Assembly (NCBI RefSeq): GCF_900113745.1
Contig: NZ_FOQL01000005.1
Coordinates: 62,001-126,000 of the forward strand
Source of the DNA: Pseudomonas guineae
GTDB lineage: Bacteria; Pseudomonadota; Gammaproteobacteria; Pseudomonadales; Pseudomonadaceae
Reading direction: 5' to 3'
Length of the DNA: 64,000 nt
The stretch's first letter is position 1. Each line of letters opens with the position of its first letter. The notes beneath the pieces were generated by a model. The model did no database searches. It was not told the origin of the DNA and saw only the letters and a program-made list of their open reading frames with translations. This document shows, in pieces, positions 36,408-45,844 of the stretch. The position numbers and the translations under genes were made by a program.

Positions 36408-37040
36408 TCAGGCCTTGATCGCCAAGCCGAACTCGGCGCTGGCGTCTTGCAGCCACAACCAGACGTAATCCGCGAAGCTGCGGCGCACCACTAACTCCCA
36501 GGTGTCTTCGCCGGTATGGCGGATCACCAGCTGCGACTTGGCGAACACCGTGCCCACGGCCTTACCCACCGGGAAGTTGCTGGGGTGCACGTCATAGCTG
36601 CTGGACTTCATCAGCACGTCGCGCACCTTCGGCCCGCTCAGTTCCAACAGGGTTTGTCCGCCGCTGACGTTGACGATCGAGATGTGCTGGCCATCCAGCG
36701 CTGCACGCAGCTTTTGCTCGACGGCAAACTCGGTGCCGCTTGGCACGACCAGCAACCACTCATCGGGGCCCAGCCATTGCAGTGAGGTCTCACCAGCCGC
36801 CACCAGCATCAGTGCAGACGGCAGTTCCAGGCCTAATGCTTGGTGCACGGCGCCGGCAAAAGCGCTGTCCTTGGCGTCGCCGCGCAGGGTCAGGTGACCG
36901 AGCAGCTTCTTCTCACGCAGGGTGACCCCAGCCTTGGCCGGCCCCTTGCCCACTAACTGATCGAGCTCGGCGTGGAACAGTGGCGATTCAGCATGGGCAG
37001 CCGCAGGGCGTTGCTGATAAACATTGATTGAATTAGACAT
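36408..37040 (-). CDS. soxG: Sarcosine oxidase gamma subunit
   Basis: A 210-residue subunit of the heterotetrameric sarcosine oxidase. Its fold is related to the GcvT-type aminomethyltransferase, and it contains the family pattern QWLGPDEWLLVVPSG and VDVSxGQ-like NVSGGQTLLELSGPKVRDVL. It has no cofactor of its own. It overlaps soxA by 8 bases (ATGTCTAA), a classic coupled arrangement. The start at 37040 (MSNSINVYQQRP) was chosen over the longer frame. Confidence 0.94.
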   Translation of the reverse strand: MSNSINVYQQRPAAAHAESPLFHAELDQLVGKGPAKAGVTLREKKLLGHLTLRGDAKDSAFAGAVHQALGLELPSALMLVAAGETSLQWLGPDEWLLVVPSGTEFAVEQKLRAALDGQHISIVNVSGGQTLLELSGPKVRDVLMKSSSYDVHPSNFPVGKAVGTVFAKSQLVIRHTGEDTWELVVRRSFADYVWLWLQDASAEFGLAIKA

Positions 37041-40000
37041 TCTGGCGATCCCCTTTCGGGTCATAGAACACGGAGCTGACGATTTCGGCTTCAATCACGC
37101 TGCCATCCACCAAGGGGGCGAACACTCGCTCACCGATGCGTTTAAGACCGCCTTTAACCAAGGCCATGGCGATGGAGTGTTTCAACGCCGCGCTTGCGTA
37201 GCTGGAGGTGACGTGGCCGACCATATCCATCGGGATCGGCTGCTTGGGGTCACGTACCAGCTGCGCGCCTTCCGGCAGCACCTTGCTCGGGTCGATGGGC
37301 TTGAGCCCCACCAACTGCTTGCGCTCTTCACGCGTGCAGTCCTCGCGGTTCATGCCGCGCCAGCCGATCCAGGAGAACGGTTTAGTGCGACCGACACACC
37401 AGCCCATATTGAGATCGTCCGGGGTGACTGAACCGTCAGTGTCCTGACCGACGATGATGAAACCCTTCTCGGCCCGCAGCACGTGCATGGTCTCGGTACC
37501 GTAAGGCGTCAGGCCATGCTTCTTGCCGGCCTCGATGATCTTTTCCCACACGCCCAGGGCATAGTCGGCCTGCACGTTGACTTCATAACTCAGCTCACCG
37601 GTGAAGGAGATACGGAATACCCGCGCCGGCACACCGCCAACCTGGCCTTCCTTCCAGGTCATAAAGGGGAAGGCGTCCTTGTCCAGGTCGATATCGGTGA
37701 CCTCAGCCAGCAGCTTGCGACTGTTCGGCCCGGACAGGGTCATGGTGGCCCAGTGATCGGTGACTGAGGTGAAATACACCTTGAGCTCCGGCCACTCGGT
37801 CTGGTGGTAAATCTCCAGCCACTCCATTACCCGTGCGGCGCCGCCAGTGGTGGTGGTCATCAGGAAGTGGTTGTCCGCCAGGCAGGCGGTGACACCGTCG
37901 TCGAAGACCATGCCGTCTTCTTTGCACATCAGACCGTAGCGCGCCTTGCCTACATCCAGCTTGGTCCAGGCATTGCTGTACACGCGGTTAAGGAACTCGC
38001 GGGCATCCGGGCCTTGGATATCGATTTTGCCCAGGGTCGAGGCATCGAGAATGCCCACCGCGTTGCGTACTGCCAGGCACTCACGGGCCACGGCGCCATG
38101 CAGGTCTTCACCGGCTTTGGGGAAATACCACGGGCGCTTCCACTGGCCGACGTCCTCAAACTCGGCGCCGTTTTGCAGATGCCAGCTCTGCATGGCGGTG
38201 TAGCGCTTGGCTTCAAACAACTCACCGCAATGCCGGCCGGCCACTGCACCGAAGGTCACCGGGGTGTAATTGGGGCGGAACATGGTGGTGCCCATTTGCG
38301 CAATGCTGATGCCCAGCGAGCGCGCGGCGATGGCCAAGCCGTTGATGTTGCCCAGCTTGCCCTGGTCGGTGCCGAAACCCAGCGCGGTGTAGCGTTTAAC
38401 GTGTTCGACCGACTCGAAACCTTCACGCGTCGCCAGCTCGATACCGGCGGCAGTGACATCGTTCTGCAGGTCGACAAATTGCTTAGGCGCACGCGCCGTG
38501 GGCTTGTCGTGGGGTACCTGGAACAACGCCTGCGTCGGCTCTTCCAAGTGCACAACGACCTGCGGCACGCTCGCCGAAACGGCTTTGTAGCCGGCCTCGA
38601 CGGCGGCAGAGACACCTGCCTCGACGCCATTGGCCAGGGCATCAGCGAGGCCAAACACGCCATTCACGGCACCGGCGCAGAAGCGCTTCTGCAAACCGTC
38701 ACCCGGCACGAAGGCGAGGATGTCTTCACGCCAGGTCGGCTTGCCGCCCAGGTGTGAGGCCAGGTGCACCACCGGGCTGTAGCCACCAGAGCTGACAATC
38801 AGGTCGCAATCAAGCACTTCTCCGGGGCTGGTCACCTTGTGGTTCTGCACATCGATGGCGCAGATACGCGCCGCCGTCACCCGCTTGCTGCCCGCCGCTT
38901 CCACCACGGCACTGCCAGTGAGGATGCGCACGCCACGCTTGCGCGCCTCTTCCACCCAGCTGCCGCGTGGGTTGCTGCGCGCATCAGCAACTGCCACCAC
39001 CTGCAAACCAGCGTCGAGCCAGTCGAGCACCACACGGTAGGCGTAATCATTGTTGGTCGACAGCACCAGTTGCTTGCCCGGTGCTACGCCATAACGACGT
39101 ACATAGGTGGACACCGCATCGGCGAGCATATTGCCCGGCACGTCGTTGTTGGCGTACACCAGCGGCCGCTCATGCGCACCGGTGGCCAGCACCACACACT
39201 TGGCACGCACCCGGTGCATGCGCTGGCGCAACATGCCCATGGGCGCGATCTCACCGAGGTGATCAGTCAGGCGCTGATGAATAGTGAGGAAGTTGTGGTC
39301 GTGGTAACCATGCACCGTGGCCCTTGGCAGCAGGGTGACTTCAGGCATGCTTGCCAACTCGGCAAGCACCTTGGTCACCCACTCGCTGGCGGGTTTGCCG
39401 TCGAGGGTTTCGCGGGTGCTGAGCAGGCTGCCGCCGAACTCTTCCTGCTCATCGGCTAGGATCACTCGCGCGCCGCTGCGCCCGGCGACCAAGGCCGCAG
39501 CCAAACCTGCGGCACCACCGCCGACGATCAGCACGTCGCAATGCTGGTTCATGTAGTCGTAGCTGTCCGGGTCAGCGGCTTTCGGCGCACGGCCAAGACC
39601 TGCGGCCTTACGGATGTACTTTTCGTAGGTCAGCCAGAGGTTCTGCGGGTACATAAAGGTTTTGTAATAAAAGCCTGGCGGCATCACCTTGCCGCCGACT
39701 TTGCCAAGAATGCCCATCAGGTCGGTGTTCACACTCGGCCAACCGTTGGTGCTGCTGGCAACCAGGCCGGCATACAACGCCTGCTGAGTGGCACGCACGT
39801 TGGGGATCTGCGCCGCTTCGGTGCTACCAATCTGCAGCACCGCATTCGGCTCCTCACTGCCCGCCGCAACGATGCCGCGCGGCCGCGAATATTTAAAGCT
39901 ACGGCCGACGATGTCTACACCGTTGGCCAGCAAGGCGGCGGCCAGGGTGTCACCGACAAAGCCTTGGTAGCTCTGCCCGTTGAAGCTGAAATTCAATGGC

Positions 40001-40050
40001 TGGCTGCGGTCGATGCGGCCACCTGTGGCAAGACGATTGACCTGGCTCAT
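37033..40050 (-). CDS. soxA: Sarcosine oxidase alpha subunit
   Basis: A 1005-residue subunit. The N-terminus is a 2Fe-2S-ferredoxin-like fold without cluster cysteines (FSFNGQSYQGFVGDTLAAAL). An NAD-binding Rossmann domain follows (CDVLIVGGGAAGLAAALVAG, near residue 175). The C-terminal ~400 residues are a GcvT-like domain that captures the one-carbon unit as 5,10-methylene-THF (STLGKIDIQGPDAREFLNRV through YGTETMHVLRAEKGF). The tetramer oxidises sarcosine to glycine, H2O2 and methylene-THF. The start at 40050 overlaps the soxD stop (ATGA). Confidence 0.97.
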   Translation of the reverse strand: MSQVNRLATGGRIDRSQPLNFSFNGQSYQGFVGDTLAAALLANGVDIVGRSFKYSRPRGIVAAGSEEPNAVLQIGSTEAAQIPNVRATQQALYAGLVASSTNGWPSVNTDLMGILGKVGGKVMPPGFYYKTFMYPQNLWLTYEKYIRKAAGLGRAPKAADPDSYDYMNQHCDVLIVGGGAAGLAAALVAGRSGARVILADEQEEFGGSLLSTRETLDGKPASEWVTKVLAELASMPEVTLLPRATVHGYHDHNFLTIHQRLTDHLGEIAPMGMLRQRMHRVRAKCVVLATGAHERPLVYANNDVPGNMLADAVSTYVRRYGVAPGKQLVLSTNNDYAYRVVLDWLDAGLQVVAVADARSNPRGSWVEEARKRGVRILTGSAVVEAAGSKRVTAARICAIDVQNHKVTSPGEVLDCDLIVSSGGYSPVVHLASHLGGKPTWREDILAFVPGDGLQKRFCAGAVNGVFGLADALANGVEAGVSAAVEAGYKAVSASVPQVVVHLEEPTQALFQVPHDKPTARAPKQFVDLQNDVTAAGIELATREGFESVEHVKRYTALGFGTDQGKLGNINGLAIAARSLGISIAQMGTTMFRPNYTPVTFGAVAGRHCGELFEAKRYTAMQSWHLQNGAEFEDVGQWKRPWYFPKAGEDLHGAVARECLAVRNAVGILDASTLGKIDIQGPDAREFLNRVYSNAWTKLDVGKARYGLMCKEDGMVFDDGVTACLADNHFLMTTTTGGAARVMEWLEIYHQTEWPELKVYFTSVTDHWATMTLSGPNSRKLLAEVTDIDLDKDAFPFMTWKEGQVGGVPARVFRISFTGELSYEVNVQADYALGVWEKIIEAGKKHGLTPYGTETMHVLRAEKGFIIVGQDTDGSVTPDDLNMGWCVGRTKPFSWIGWRGMNREDCTREERKQLVGLKPIDPSKVLPEGAQLVRDPKQPIPMDMVGHVTSSYASAALKHSIAMALVKGGLKRIGERVFAPLVDGSVIEAEIVSSVFYDPKGDRQNV

Positions 40051-40373
40051 GCCGTTACTCCTTGGTCGATGGCCTGCTTCGCGGCGCCACCAGCGGCAGT
40101 GACGCTGGGCTTTTCGCCGATCTTGTAGGTTTCGAGAATTTCGTAAGTCACCGTATGACGGGTGGCGTTGAAGTACTGGCGGCAACCGGCGGCGTGTACC
40201 CACAGTTCGTGGTGAATGCCACGCGGGTTATCGCGAAAAAACAGGTAATCGCCCCACTCGGCATCGGTGCAGGCGGCCGGGTCCAGTGGACGCGGAATGT
40301 GTGCCTGGCCCTTGGCGTGGAATTCCTCTTCGGAACGCAGCTCGCCGCAATGTGGGCAGAAAATATGCAGCAT
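40047..40373 (-). CDS. soxD: Sarcosine oxidase delta subunit
   Basis: A 108-residue zinc-binding subunit. The N-terminus MLHIFCPHCGELRSEEEFH holds the CxxC and His ligands, and the expected fourth ligand is in HAAGCRQYFNATRHTVTYEI. Length and pattern match the family. It overlaps soxA by 4 bases and lies 53 bases after soxB. Confidence 0.96.
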   Translation of the reverse strand: MLHIFCPHCGELRSEEEFHAKGQAHIPRPLDPAACTDAEWGDYLFFRDNPRGIHHELWVHAAGCRQYFNATRHTVTYEILETYKIGEKPSVTAAGGAAKQAIDQGVTA

Positions 40374-40426
40374 GATCGGTACCTCCAGAAAACCTCAGGT
40401 CCTCTCCCATGGGAGAGGCGGCAAAA

Positions 40427-41677
40427 TCAGTGCGCAACCCCGGCGGCGCCGTGTTCATCGATCAGCGCGCCGTTGTGGAAGCGCTCAATGGAGAACGGCT
40501 TGGCCAGCGGGTGCATCTCGCCTTTAGCCAGGCTGGCCGCGAACACGTGACCAGAACCCGGCGTCGCTTTGAAGCCGCCGGTGCCCCACCCGCAGTTGAA
40601 GAACAGGTTCGGCACCGGGGTCTTGGCGATGATCGGGCAGGCGTCCGGCGTGGTGTCGACGATGCCGCCCCACTGGCGGTTCATGCGCACCCGCGAGAGC
40701 ACCGGGAACAGCTCGACGATGGCCTGCAGGGTGTGTTCGATGGTTGGGTAGGAGCCGCGCTGGCCATAACCGTTGTAGCCATCGATGCCGGCACCAATCA
40801 CCAGGTCGCCCTTGTCCGACTGACTGATATAGCCATGCACGGCGTTGGACATGATCACGCTGTCGATAATCGGTTTGATCGGCTCGGACACCAGCGCCTG
40901 CAACGGGTGCGATTCCAACGGCAGGCGAAAGCCGGCCAAGCCAGCCAGGTGCCCGGAGTTACCCGCCGCCACCACGCCGACGCGCTTACCGCCGATAAAG
41001 CCCTTGTTGGTTTCTACGCCGATGCACACACCGTTTTCTTTGCGAAAACCGATCACTTCGGTTTGCTGGATCAAGTCGACACCCAATGCATCGGCGGCGC
41101 GGGCATAGCCCCAGGCCACCGCATCGTGGCGGGCGACGCCGCCACGGCGCTGCAGGGAAGCGCCCATCACCGGGTAACGGGTGTTTTTCGAGCAGTCCAT
41201 GTACGGCACCAGCTCCTCGACCTGCTTGGCATTCAGCACTTCGCCGTCGATGCCGTTGAGGCGGTTGGCGCTGACCCGGCGCTCGATGTCGCGCATGTCC
41301 TGCAGGGTGTGGCCGAGGTTGAACACACCGCGCTGGGAGAACATGACGTTGTAGTTGATGTCTTGCGACAGGCCTTCCCACAGCTTCATCGCGTGCTCAT
41401 ACAAATGCGCCGACTCATCCCACAGGTAGTTGGAACGCACGATGGTGGTGTTGCGCGCGGTATTACCACCGCCCAGCCAACCCTTCTCGATCACCGCGAC
41501 GTTCTTCACGCCAAATTCTTTGGCCAGGTAATAGGCCGTGGCCAAACCATGCCCGCCGCCGCCGACTATGACCACGTCATACACCGGCTTGGGCGTTGGG
41601 TTGCGCCACATCCGCTGCCAATTCTCATGGTGGCTGAACGCGTGCTTGAACAGGCCGAAGCCGGAATAACGTTGCAT
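40427..41677 (-). CDS. soxB: Sarcosine oxidase beta subunit
   Basis: A 416-residue flavoprotein subunit carrying the substrate-oxidising active site. The FAD-binding Rossmann motif is VVIVGGGGHGLATAYYLAKE. The segment VARHDAVAWGYARAA contains the His (near 184) that probably carries the covalent FMN known in this family. The C-terminus FFNCGWGTGGFKATPGSGHV closes the FAD site. It is the second gene after glyA in the transcription order glyA-soxB-soxD-soxA-soxG-purU-fdhA. Confidence 0.97.
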   Translation of the reverse strand: MQRYSGFGLFKHAFSHHENWQRMWRNPTPKPVYDVVIVGGGGHGLATAYYLAKEFGVKNVAVIEKGWLGGGNTARNTTIVRSNYLWDESAHLYEHAMKLWEGLSQDINYNVMFSQRGVFNLGHTLQDMRDIERRVSANRLNGIDGEVLNAKQVEELVPYMDCSKNTRYPVMGASLQRRGGVARHDAVAWGYARAADALGVDLIQQTEVIGFRKENGVCIGVETNKGFIGGKRVGVVAAGNSGHLAGLAGFRLPLESHPLQALVSEPIKPIIDSVIMSNAVHGYISQSDKGDLVIGAGIDGYNGYGQRGSYPTIEHTLQAIVELFPVLSRVRMNRQWGGIVDTTPDACPIIAKTPVPNLFFNCGWGTGGFKATPGSGHVFAASLAKGEMHPLAKPFSIERFHNGALIDEHGAAGVAH

Positions 41678-41708
41678 GGGATGCTCCTAAATCTGGGTAG
41701 TTCAAGCC

Positions 41709-41824
41709 GTAGGGCGAGTCGCGTTTTATCGATCCACCGGTACGCAGTGAAAGCCCGTAGGGTGGATCACGCTTTAGCGATCCACCGATACGCGGTGGAA
41801 GGAAACAGCGCCTTCCACCCTACG
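41709..41824. repeat. Compound family A palindrome (about one and a half copies)
   Basis: Two successive left arms (GTAGGGCGAGTCGCG, then GTAGGGTGGATCACGC) and one terminal right arm (CGCCTTCCACCCTACG), with internal repeats GCTTTAGCGATCCACCG / GTTTTATCGATCCACCG. It fills the glyA-soxB gap, ending 2 bases before the glyA stop, and would be transcribed as long RNA hairpins. Confidence 0.8.
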
Positions 41825-41826
41825 AG

Positions 41827-43080
41827 TCACCGATAAACCGGGTAATCGGCGCACAGCCCTGCCGCCAGCGCCGCCACCTGAGCTTCCACATCGGCATCGC
41901 CGAGGTGATCGAGGATGTTGCAGATCCAACCGGCCAGCTCGATGCTCTGTGCTTCCTTGAAACCGCGCGTGGTGATCGCCGGTGTGCCGATGCGCAGCCC
42001 GGAGGTAACGAACGGCGATTGCGGGTCATTCGGCACCGCGTTTTTGTTGACGGTGATACCGGCGCGGCCCAGGGCGGCGTCGGCATCTTTACCGGTCAGG
42101 CCCTGACGAATCAGGCTGACCAGGAACAGGTGGTTGTCGGTGCCGCCGGAGACCACGTCATAGCCGCGCTCGATAAACACCTTGGCCATGGCCTGGGCGT
42201 TGTTAATCACTTGCTGCTGATAGGTTTTGAAGCCTGGCTCCATGGCCTCTTTGAAGCACACCGCTTTGGCGGCGATCACGTGCATCAACGGGCCGCCCTG
42301 AGCACCGGGGAATACCGCCGAGTTGAGCTTCTTCTCGATCTCCGGGTTGGCCTTGGCCAGGATCAACCCGCCACGGGGGCCGCGCAGGGTCTTGTGGGTA
42401 GTGGTGGTGACCACATCGGCAAACGGCATCGGGTTGGGATACAGGCCGGCAGCGACCAAACCGGCAACGTGGGCCATGTCGACAAACAGCAGCGCCCCGA
42501 CCTTGTCGGCGATGGCGCGAAAACGCGGAAAGTCGAGGGTTTTCGAGTAGGCGGAGAACCCGGCGACGATCATCTTCGGCTGGCACTCAACGGCCAGGCG
42601 CTCGACCTCGTCGTAATCGATCAGCCCGGTGGCGGTGTCGATGCCGTACTGCACGGCGTTGTACAGCTTGCCCGAGGACGACACCTTGGCGCCGTGGGTG
42701 AGGTGGCCACCGTGAGCCAGGCTCATGCCGAGGATGGTGTCGCCGGCATTGATCAGCGCTAGGTACACCGCGCTGTTGGCGGACGAGCCAGAGTGCGGCT
42801 GAACGTTGGCGAAGTCGGCACCGAACAATTGCTTGGCCCGGTCGATGGCCAGCTGCTCGACCACATCAACGTGCTCGCAACCGCCGTAGTAACGCTTGCC
42901 CGGATAACCTTCGGCGTACTTGTTGGTCAGGCCACTGCCCTGGGCTTCCATCACCCGCTGGCTGGTGTAGTTTTCCGAAGCGATCAGCTCGATGTGGTGC
43001 TCCTGACGGCTTTCCTCGGCGTTGATGGCGCTGAGCAGTTCGTCGTCATAGCCTTGAATCTGGTCATTCTTGCTGAACAT
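41827..43080 (-). CDS. glyA: Serine hydroxymethyltransferase
   Basis: A 417-residue PLP enzyme interconverting glycine + 5,10-methylene-THF and serine + THF. The PLP-lysine segment [17 protein letters not shown] is present, with [20 protein letters not shown] and [20 protein letters not shown]. Length is normal (417). As first gene of the sox operon it combines both products of sarcosine oxidase into serine. Pseudomonads usually carry another glyA copy for housekeeping; this is the catabolic one by context. Confidence 0.97.
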   Translation of the reverse strand: MFSKNDQIQGYDDELLSAINAEESRQEHHIELIASENYTSQRVMEAQGSGLTNKYAEGYPGKRYYGGCEHVDVVEQLAIDRAKQLFGADFANVQPHSGSSANSAVYLALINAGDTILGMSLAHGGHLTHGAKVSSSGKLYNAVQYGIDTATGLIDYDEVERLAVECQPKMIVAGFSAYSKTLDFPRFRAIADKVGALLFVDMAHVAGLVAAGLYPNPMPFADVVTTTTHKTLRGPRGGLILAKANPEIEKKLNSAVFPGAQGGPLMHVIAAKAVCFKEAMEPGFKTYQQQVINNAQAMAKVFIERGYDVVSGGTDNHLFLVSLIRQGLTGKDADAALGRAGITVNKNAVPNDPQSPFVTSGLRIGTPAITTRGFKEAQSIELAGWICNILDHLGDADVEAQVAALAAGLCADYPVYR

Positions 43081-43440
43081 CGCTGATCTCCTGCGGCGCC
43101 TTGGTACGGCGCATCGGTGTCGAAAGCGGGCAACAGGTCATTGAAAAACTATCTAGGTTGCCGATACGTCGACATCGCCTAGGTTTTCAACGGCCTGTTC
43201 AACCCTTGTGGAGCCGATGGTATGACTCGCCCTGATCGGTCAGATGCCTATGCACGCCACGGGAGATTGCGTTTGCGACATGCCGAGGTCGCAATTGCAT
43301 AACCGCTCTGGCTACCCGGACAATGGGTTCGCCTGTACGGCCGAGGATGTCGCCCAGGCATCTGTAAACTCAGGTGACTGCGGGTAGAGTAAAAGCATCC
43401 CAAACAGCTCAATCCGTCGGTTCTAAACAAGGAGCTTCAC
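43081..43440. promoter_or_regulatory. Divergent glyA / ltaE control region
   Basis: A 360-base gap between divergent glyA-sox and ltaE genes. It must hold the promoter of the whole glyA-sox-purU-fdhA operon, expected to be activated by GbdR and/or a sarcosine regulator. The GGAG just before ltaE is its ribosome binding site. I saw no glycine riboswitch-like structure and no long palindrome; short symmetric words such as CTGATCGGTCAG (near 43211) occur. No ORF. Confidence 0.5.
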
Positions 43441-44487
43441 ATGCCCGATCTCTCGCAACAGTTCGCCAGCGACAACTACTCCGGCATCTGTCCTGAGGCC
43501 TGGGCAGCAATGGCAGAGGCCAACCAAGGGCACCAGCGCGCCTATGGCGACGACGAATGGACGGCACGTGCCGCCGATCATTTCCGCCGCCTGTTTGAAA
43601 CCGATTGCGAGGTGTTTTTCGCCTTCAATGGCACGGCGGCCAACTCCCTGGCGCTTGCCGCGCTGTGCCAGAGCTACCACAGCGTGATCTGCTCGGAGAC
43701 CGCCCACGTCGAAACCGACGAATGTGGCGCACCGGAGTTCTTCTCCAACGGCTCCAAACTACTGTTGGCCAAGACCGAGAACGGCAAACTGACCCCCGAA
43801 GCGATCCGCGAACTGGCCCTCAAACGCCAGGACATCCACTTCCCGAAACCCCGCGTGGTCACCATCACCCAAGCCACTGAGGTCGGCACCGCCTACACGC
43901 CCGATGAGGTCCGCGCGATCAGCGCGGTATGCCGCGAACTGGGCCTGCACCTGCACATGGACGGCGCGCGCTTTTCCAACGCCTGCGCCTTTCTCGGCTG
44001 CAGCCCAGCCGAGCTGACCTGGAAAGCCGGTGTCGACGTGCTGTGTTTTGGCGGCACCAAGAACGGCATGGCGGTGGGCGAGGCGATCCTGTTCTTCAAC
44101 AAGGACCTGGCCGAAGACTTCGACTACCGCTGCAAGCAGGCCGGTCAGCTGGCCTCGAAGATGCGCTACCTGTCGGCACCCTGGGTCGGCATCTTGCAGA
44201 ACGATGTGTGGCTGAAATATGCCCAGCACGCCAACCACTGCGCGCATTTGCTTGCAGGCTTAGTCAGCGATATTCCCGGAGTCAACCTGATGTTCCCGGT
44301 CGAGGCCAACGGCGTGTTCCTGCAGATGTCGGAGCCGGCGCTGGAAATCCTGCGTGGCCAGGGCTGGCGTTTCTACACCTTTATCGGAGCCGGCGGCGCA
44401 CGTTTTATGTGCTCGTGGGACACCGATGAAGCGCGCGTGCGCCAGCTGGCAGCGGATATTCGTAAGGCCATGGCAAGCACGCACTAG
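43441..44487 (+). CDS. ltaE: Low-specificity L-threonine aldolase
   Basis: A 348-residue PLP enzyme splitting L-threonine / allo-threonine into glycine and acetaldehyde. It begins FASDNYSGICPEAWAAM, contains YGDDEWTARAADHFR and HLHMDGARFSNACAFLGCSP, and has the PLP-Lys segment VLCFGGTKNGMAVGEA. Beta-elimination of other beta-hydroxy amino acids is also known in the family. It sits beside glyA and is another glycine-producing step. Convergent with the small gene after it (9-base gap). Confidence 0.95.
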   Translation: MPDLSQQFASDNYSGICPEAWAAMAEANQGHQRAYGDDEWTARAADHFRRLFETDCEVFFAFNGTAANSLALAALCQSYHSVICSETAHVETDECGAPEFFSNGSKLLLAKTENGKLTPEAIRELALKRQDIHFPKPRVVTITQATEVGTAYTPDEVRAISAVCRELGLHLHMDGARFSNACAFLGCSPAELTWKAGVDVLCFGGTKNGMAVGEAILFFNKDLAEDFDYRCKQAGQLASKMRYLSAPWVGILQNDVWLKYAQHANHCAHLLAGLVSDIPGVNLMFPVEANGVFLQMSEPALEILRGQGWRFYTFIGAGGARFMCSWDTDEARVRQLAADIRKAMASTH

Positions 44488-44496
44488 CCGCTGGGT

Positions 44497-44757
44497 TTAG
44501 CCCGGCGGGCTCTGCCGTGGGACGAGCGCCGGTAACAGCGTGCGCGAGATGGCCTCGCGCACATTAGGCAGCACCGTCGCGCTGCCACCGAGCAATTCCT
44601 CGACTAAACGCTTCAGCGCCACCGCCCGCTCCGGGCTGAGGCCGCTGACGGCATGTTCGCAGGCTTGCTCGGCCGTCACCCCAGGCGGAATCGACAACCC
44701 CAGCGCCACCAGGCGTTCACGTAGATCTTCCTGATCAATCAAGTCGGCATGCATCAT
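44497..44757 (-). CDS. Small protein of unknown function
   Basis: An 86-residue soluble protein, probably helical, with ERLVALGLSIPPGVTAEQAC and LSPERAVALKRLVEELLGG. Two Leu-rich helices and a C-terminal SRTLLPALVPRQS. I do not recognise a family. AGAGGA is the ribosome binding site, best matched to the ATG at 44757; ATG 44754 is also possible. It lies between ltaE (convergent) and the palindromes that precede etfB. Confidence 0.6.
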   Translation of the reverse strand: MMHADLIDQEDLRERLVALGLSIPPGVTAEQACEHAVSGLSPERAVALKRLVEELLGGSATVLPNVREAISRTLLPALVPRQSPPG

Positions 44758-44809
44758 GATCAAATCCTCTAATGGTGCGGCGATAAATGGGCTCTCAACT
44801 CGGGCGGCG

Positions 44810-44841
44810 CATGGGTATCGCGACGCTCAACCCATCCTAGG
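44810..44841. repeat. Intergenic palindrome, family B half-element
   Basis: CATGGGTATCGCGACGCTC, then AACCCATCCTAGG, matching the right arm of the 8961-9053 element with small differences. It lies upstream of the 86-residue gene. Confidence 0.6.
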
Positions 44842-44857
44842 AACTGGAACATAAACC

Positions 44858-44967
44858 GTGGGAGGCGCTTTAGCGGCGAGCTTTAAACCACAGTTGTCGC
44901 GGCTACGACTGCATGGATGCAGGAGGTAGAGCGAAGCAGGATGCCAGAGCCGAAAGCCCCCTCCCAC
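44858..44967. repeat. Intergenic palindrome, family C
   Basis: GTGGGAGGCGCTTTAGCGGC at the left and GAGCCGAAAGCCCCCTCCCAC at the right, an imperfect 110-base inverted pair. Unrelated sequence (TGCATGGATGCAGGAGG) lies in the loop. It sits between etfB and the small gene. Confidence 0.7.
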
Positions 44968-44975
44968 ACTGGCAG

Positions 44976-45749
44976 CTAGCGCAGCACGCCTTCTTCCAGT
45001 AGTAGCTTGAAGATAGCCTCGGCGCCGGCCTCTGGCGAAACATCCTTGAGTACCTGACCACCCCCGCCACTGGCTTTGGCCGTGGCGGCTTTCATGCGCT
45101 CCGCGCCGGTTTTCGCCTTGATCACCTTGAGCCGTTTGGGCCGTGGTTTAGCCGGTTGCAGCTGCGCGCTGGCAAACAACGGGTCAGCGACCAGCTCCAC
45201 CTCCTCGGCGGTCAACAAACCACGGCGGGCAGGACCGAAGGCACTCTGCCGCGCGGTGGGTGCGGCGTTATCAACACTGGCAACAAAAGGCAGGCGCACC
45301 TGCAAACGCCGACGCTGACCCCGGGGTAGCGCCTGCAGCACCTGAGCCACACCATCGCTGACCTGCTCCACCGCAGCCAGTCCCACCACCAGCGGCCAGC
45401 CAAGCTGTTCCGCCAAGAGGAAAGGCAGCATGCCCGAACCCTCACCGGTTTCCGCCTGACTGCCGGTCAATACCAGCTGCGCGCTGGAATCGGCCAGGTA
45501 GTCGGCCAGCACTGGCAGCGCATCGCTGTGCGCCGGTTGCTCAAGAATCTTGAGCTGATTAAGGCCCATGCCCAGATAAGCCCGCAGCGCCTCCTGCTGA
45601 GGGTCACCGGCATGCAGCACCTGCAAACGCTCACCGGCCAAGTGCAAACCCAGCTCGACCGCACGGGCGTCCTGCTCGGCGCGGCGTGGCCGCCCCGACA
45701 GCGGGTGGGCGCCCACGGAAACCAGCGCAACGATATTCAACTCAGTCAT
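44976..45749 (-). CDS. etfB: Electron transfer flavoprotein beta subunit (dimethylglycine system)
   Basis: A 257-residue ETF beta-type protein that should pass electrons from dimethylglycine oxidation. Core features are QDARAVELGLHLAG, LVLTGSQAETGEGSGMLP and LQVRLPFVASVDN. The C-terminal ~60 residues form a basic extension (KPRPKRLKVIKAKTG) that general ETF beta also has in part. It differs clearly from the housekeeping EtfB, which lies elsewhere in pseudomonads. It follows etfA in the same direction. Confidence 0.88.
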   Translation of the reverse strand: MTELNIVALVSVGAHPLSGRPRRAEQDARAVELGLHLAGERLQVLHAGDPQQEALRAYLGMGLNQLKILEQPAHSDALPVLADYLADSSAQLVLTGSQAETGEGSGMLPFLLAEQLGWPLVVGLAAVEQVSDGVAQVLQALPRGQRRRLQVRLPFVASVDNAAPTARQSAFGPARRGLLTAEEVELVADPLFASAQLQPAKPRPKRLKVIKAKTGAERMKAATAKASGGGGQVLKDVSPEAGAEAIFKLLLEEGVLR

Positions 45750-45759
45750 GGGAACACTC

Positions 45760-45838
45760 CGTAGGGTGGAAGACGCCGTGTTCTTCCACCATGGCGGTGT
45801 AGGCGTTGGTGGATGGGTGCAGCGTCATCCACCCTACG
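45760..45838. repeat. Intergenic palindrome, family A
   Basis: CGTAGGGTGGAAGACGCCG and GCGTCATCCACCCTACG outer arms, with inner CTTCCACCATGG and GGTGGATGGG. Fills the etfA-etfB gap. Confidence 0.8.
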
Positions 45839-45844
45839 AATGGG

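Noticed and set aside
41709..41824. CRISPR array or insertion-sequence remnant
   Set aside because: The repeated arms are palindromic and unevenly spaced, with no spacers, cas genes or transposase.
40409..41836. A 475-codon open frame on plus, opposite soxB
   Set aside because: Shadow of a conserved oxidase subunit; extends through the family A repeat.
43081..43440. Glycine riboswitch upstream of glyA
   Set aside because: No tandem aptamer-like helices or conserved core could be traced.
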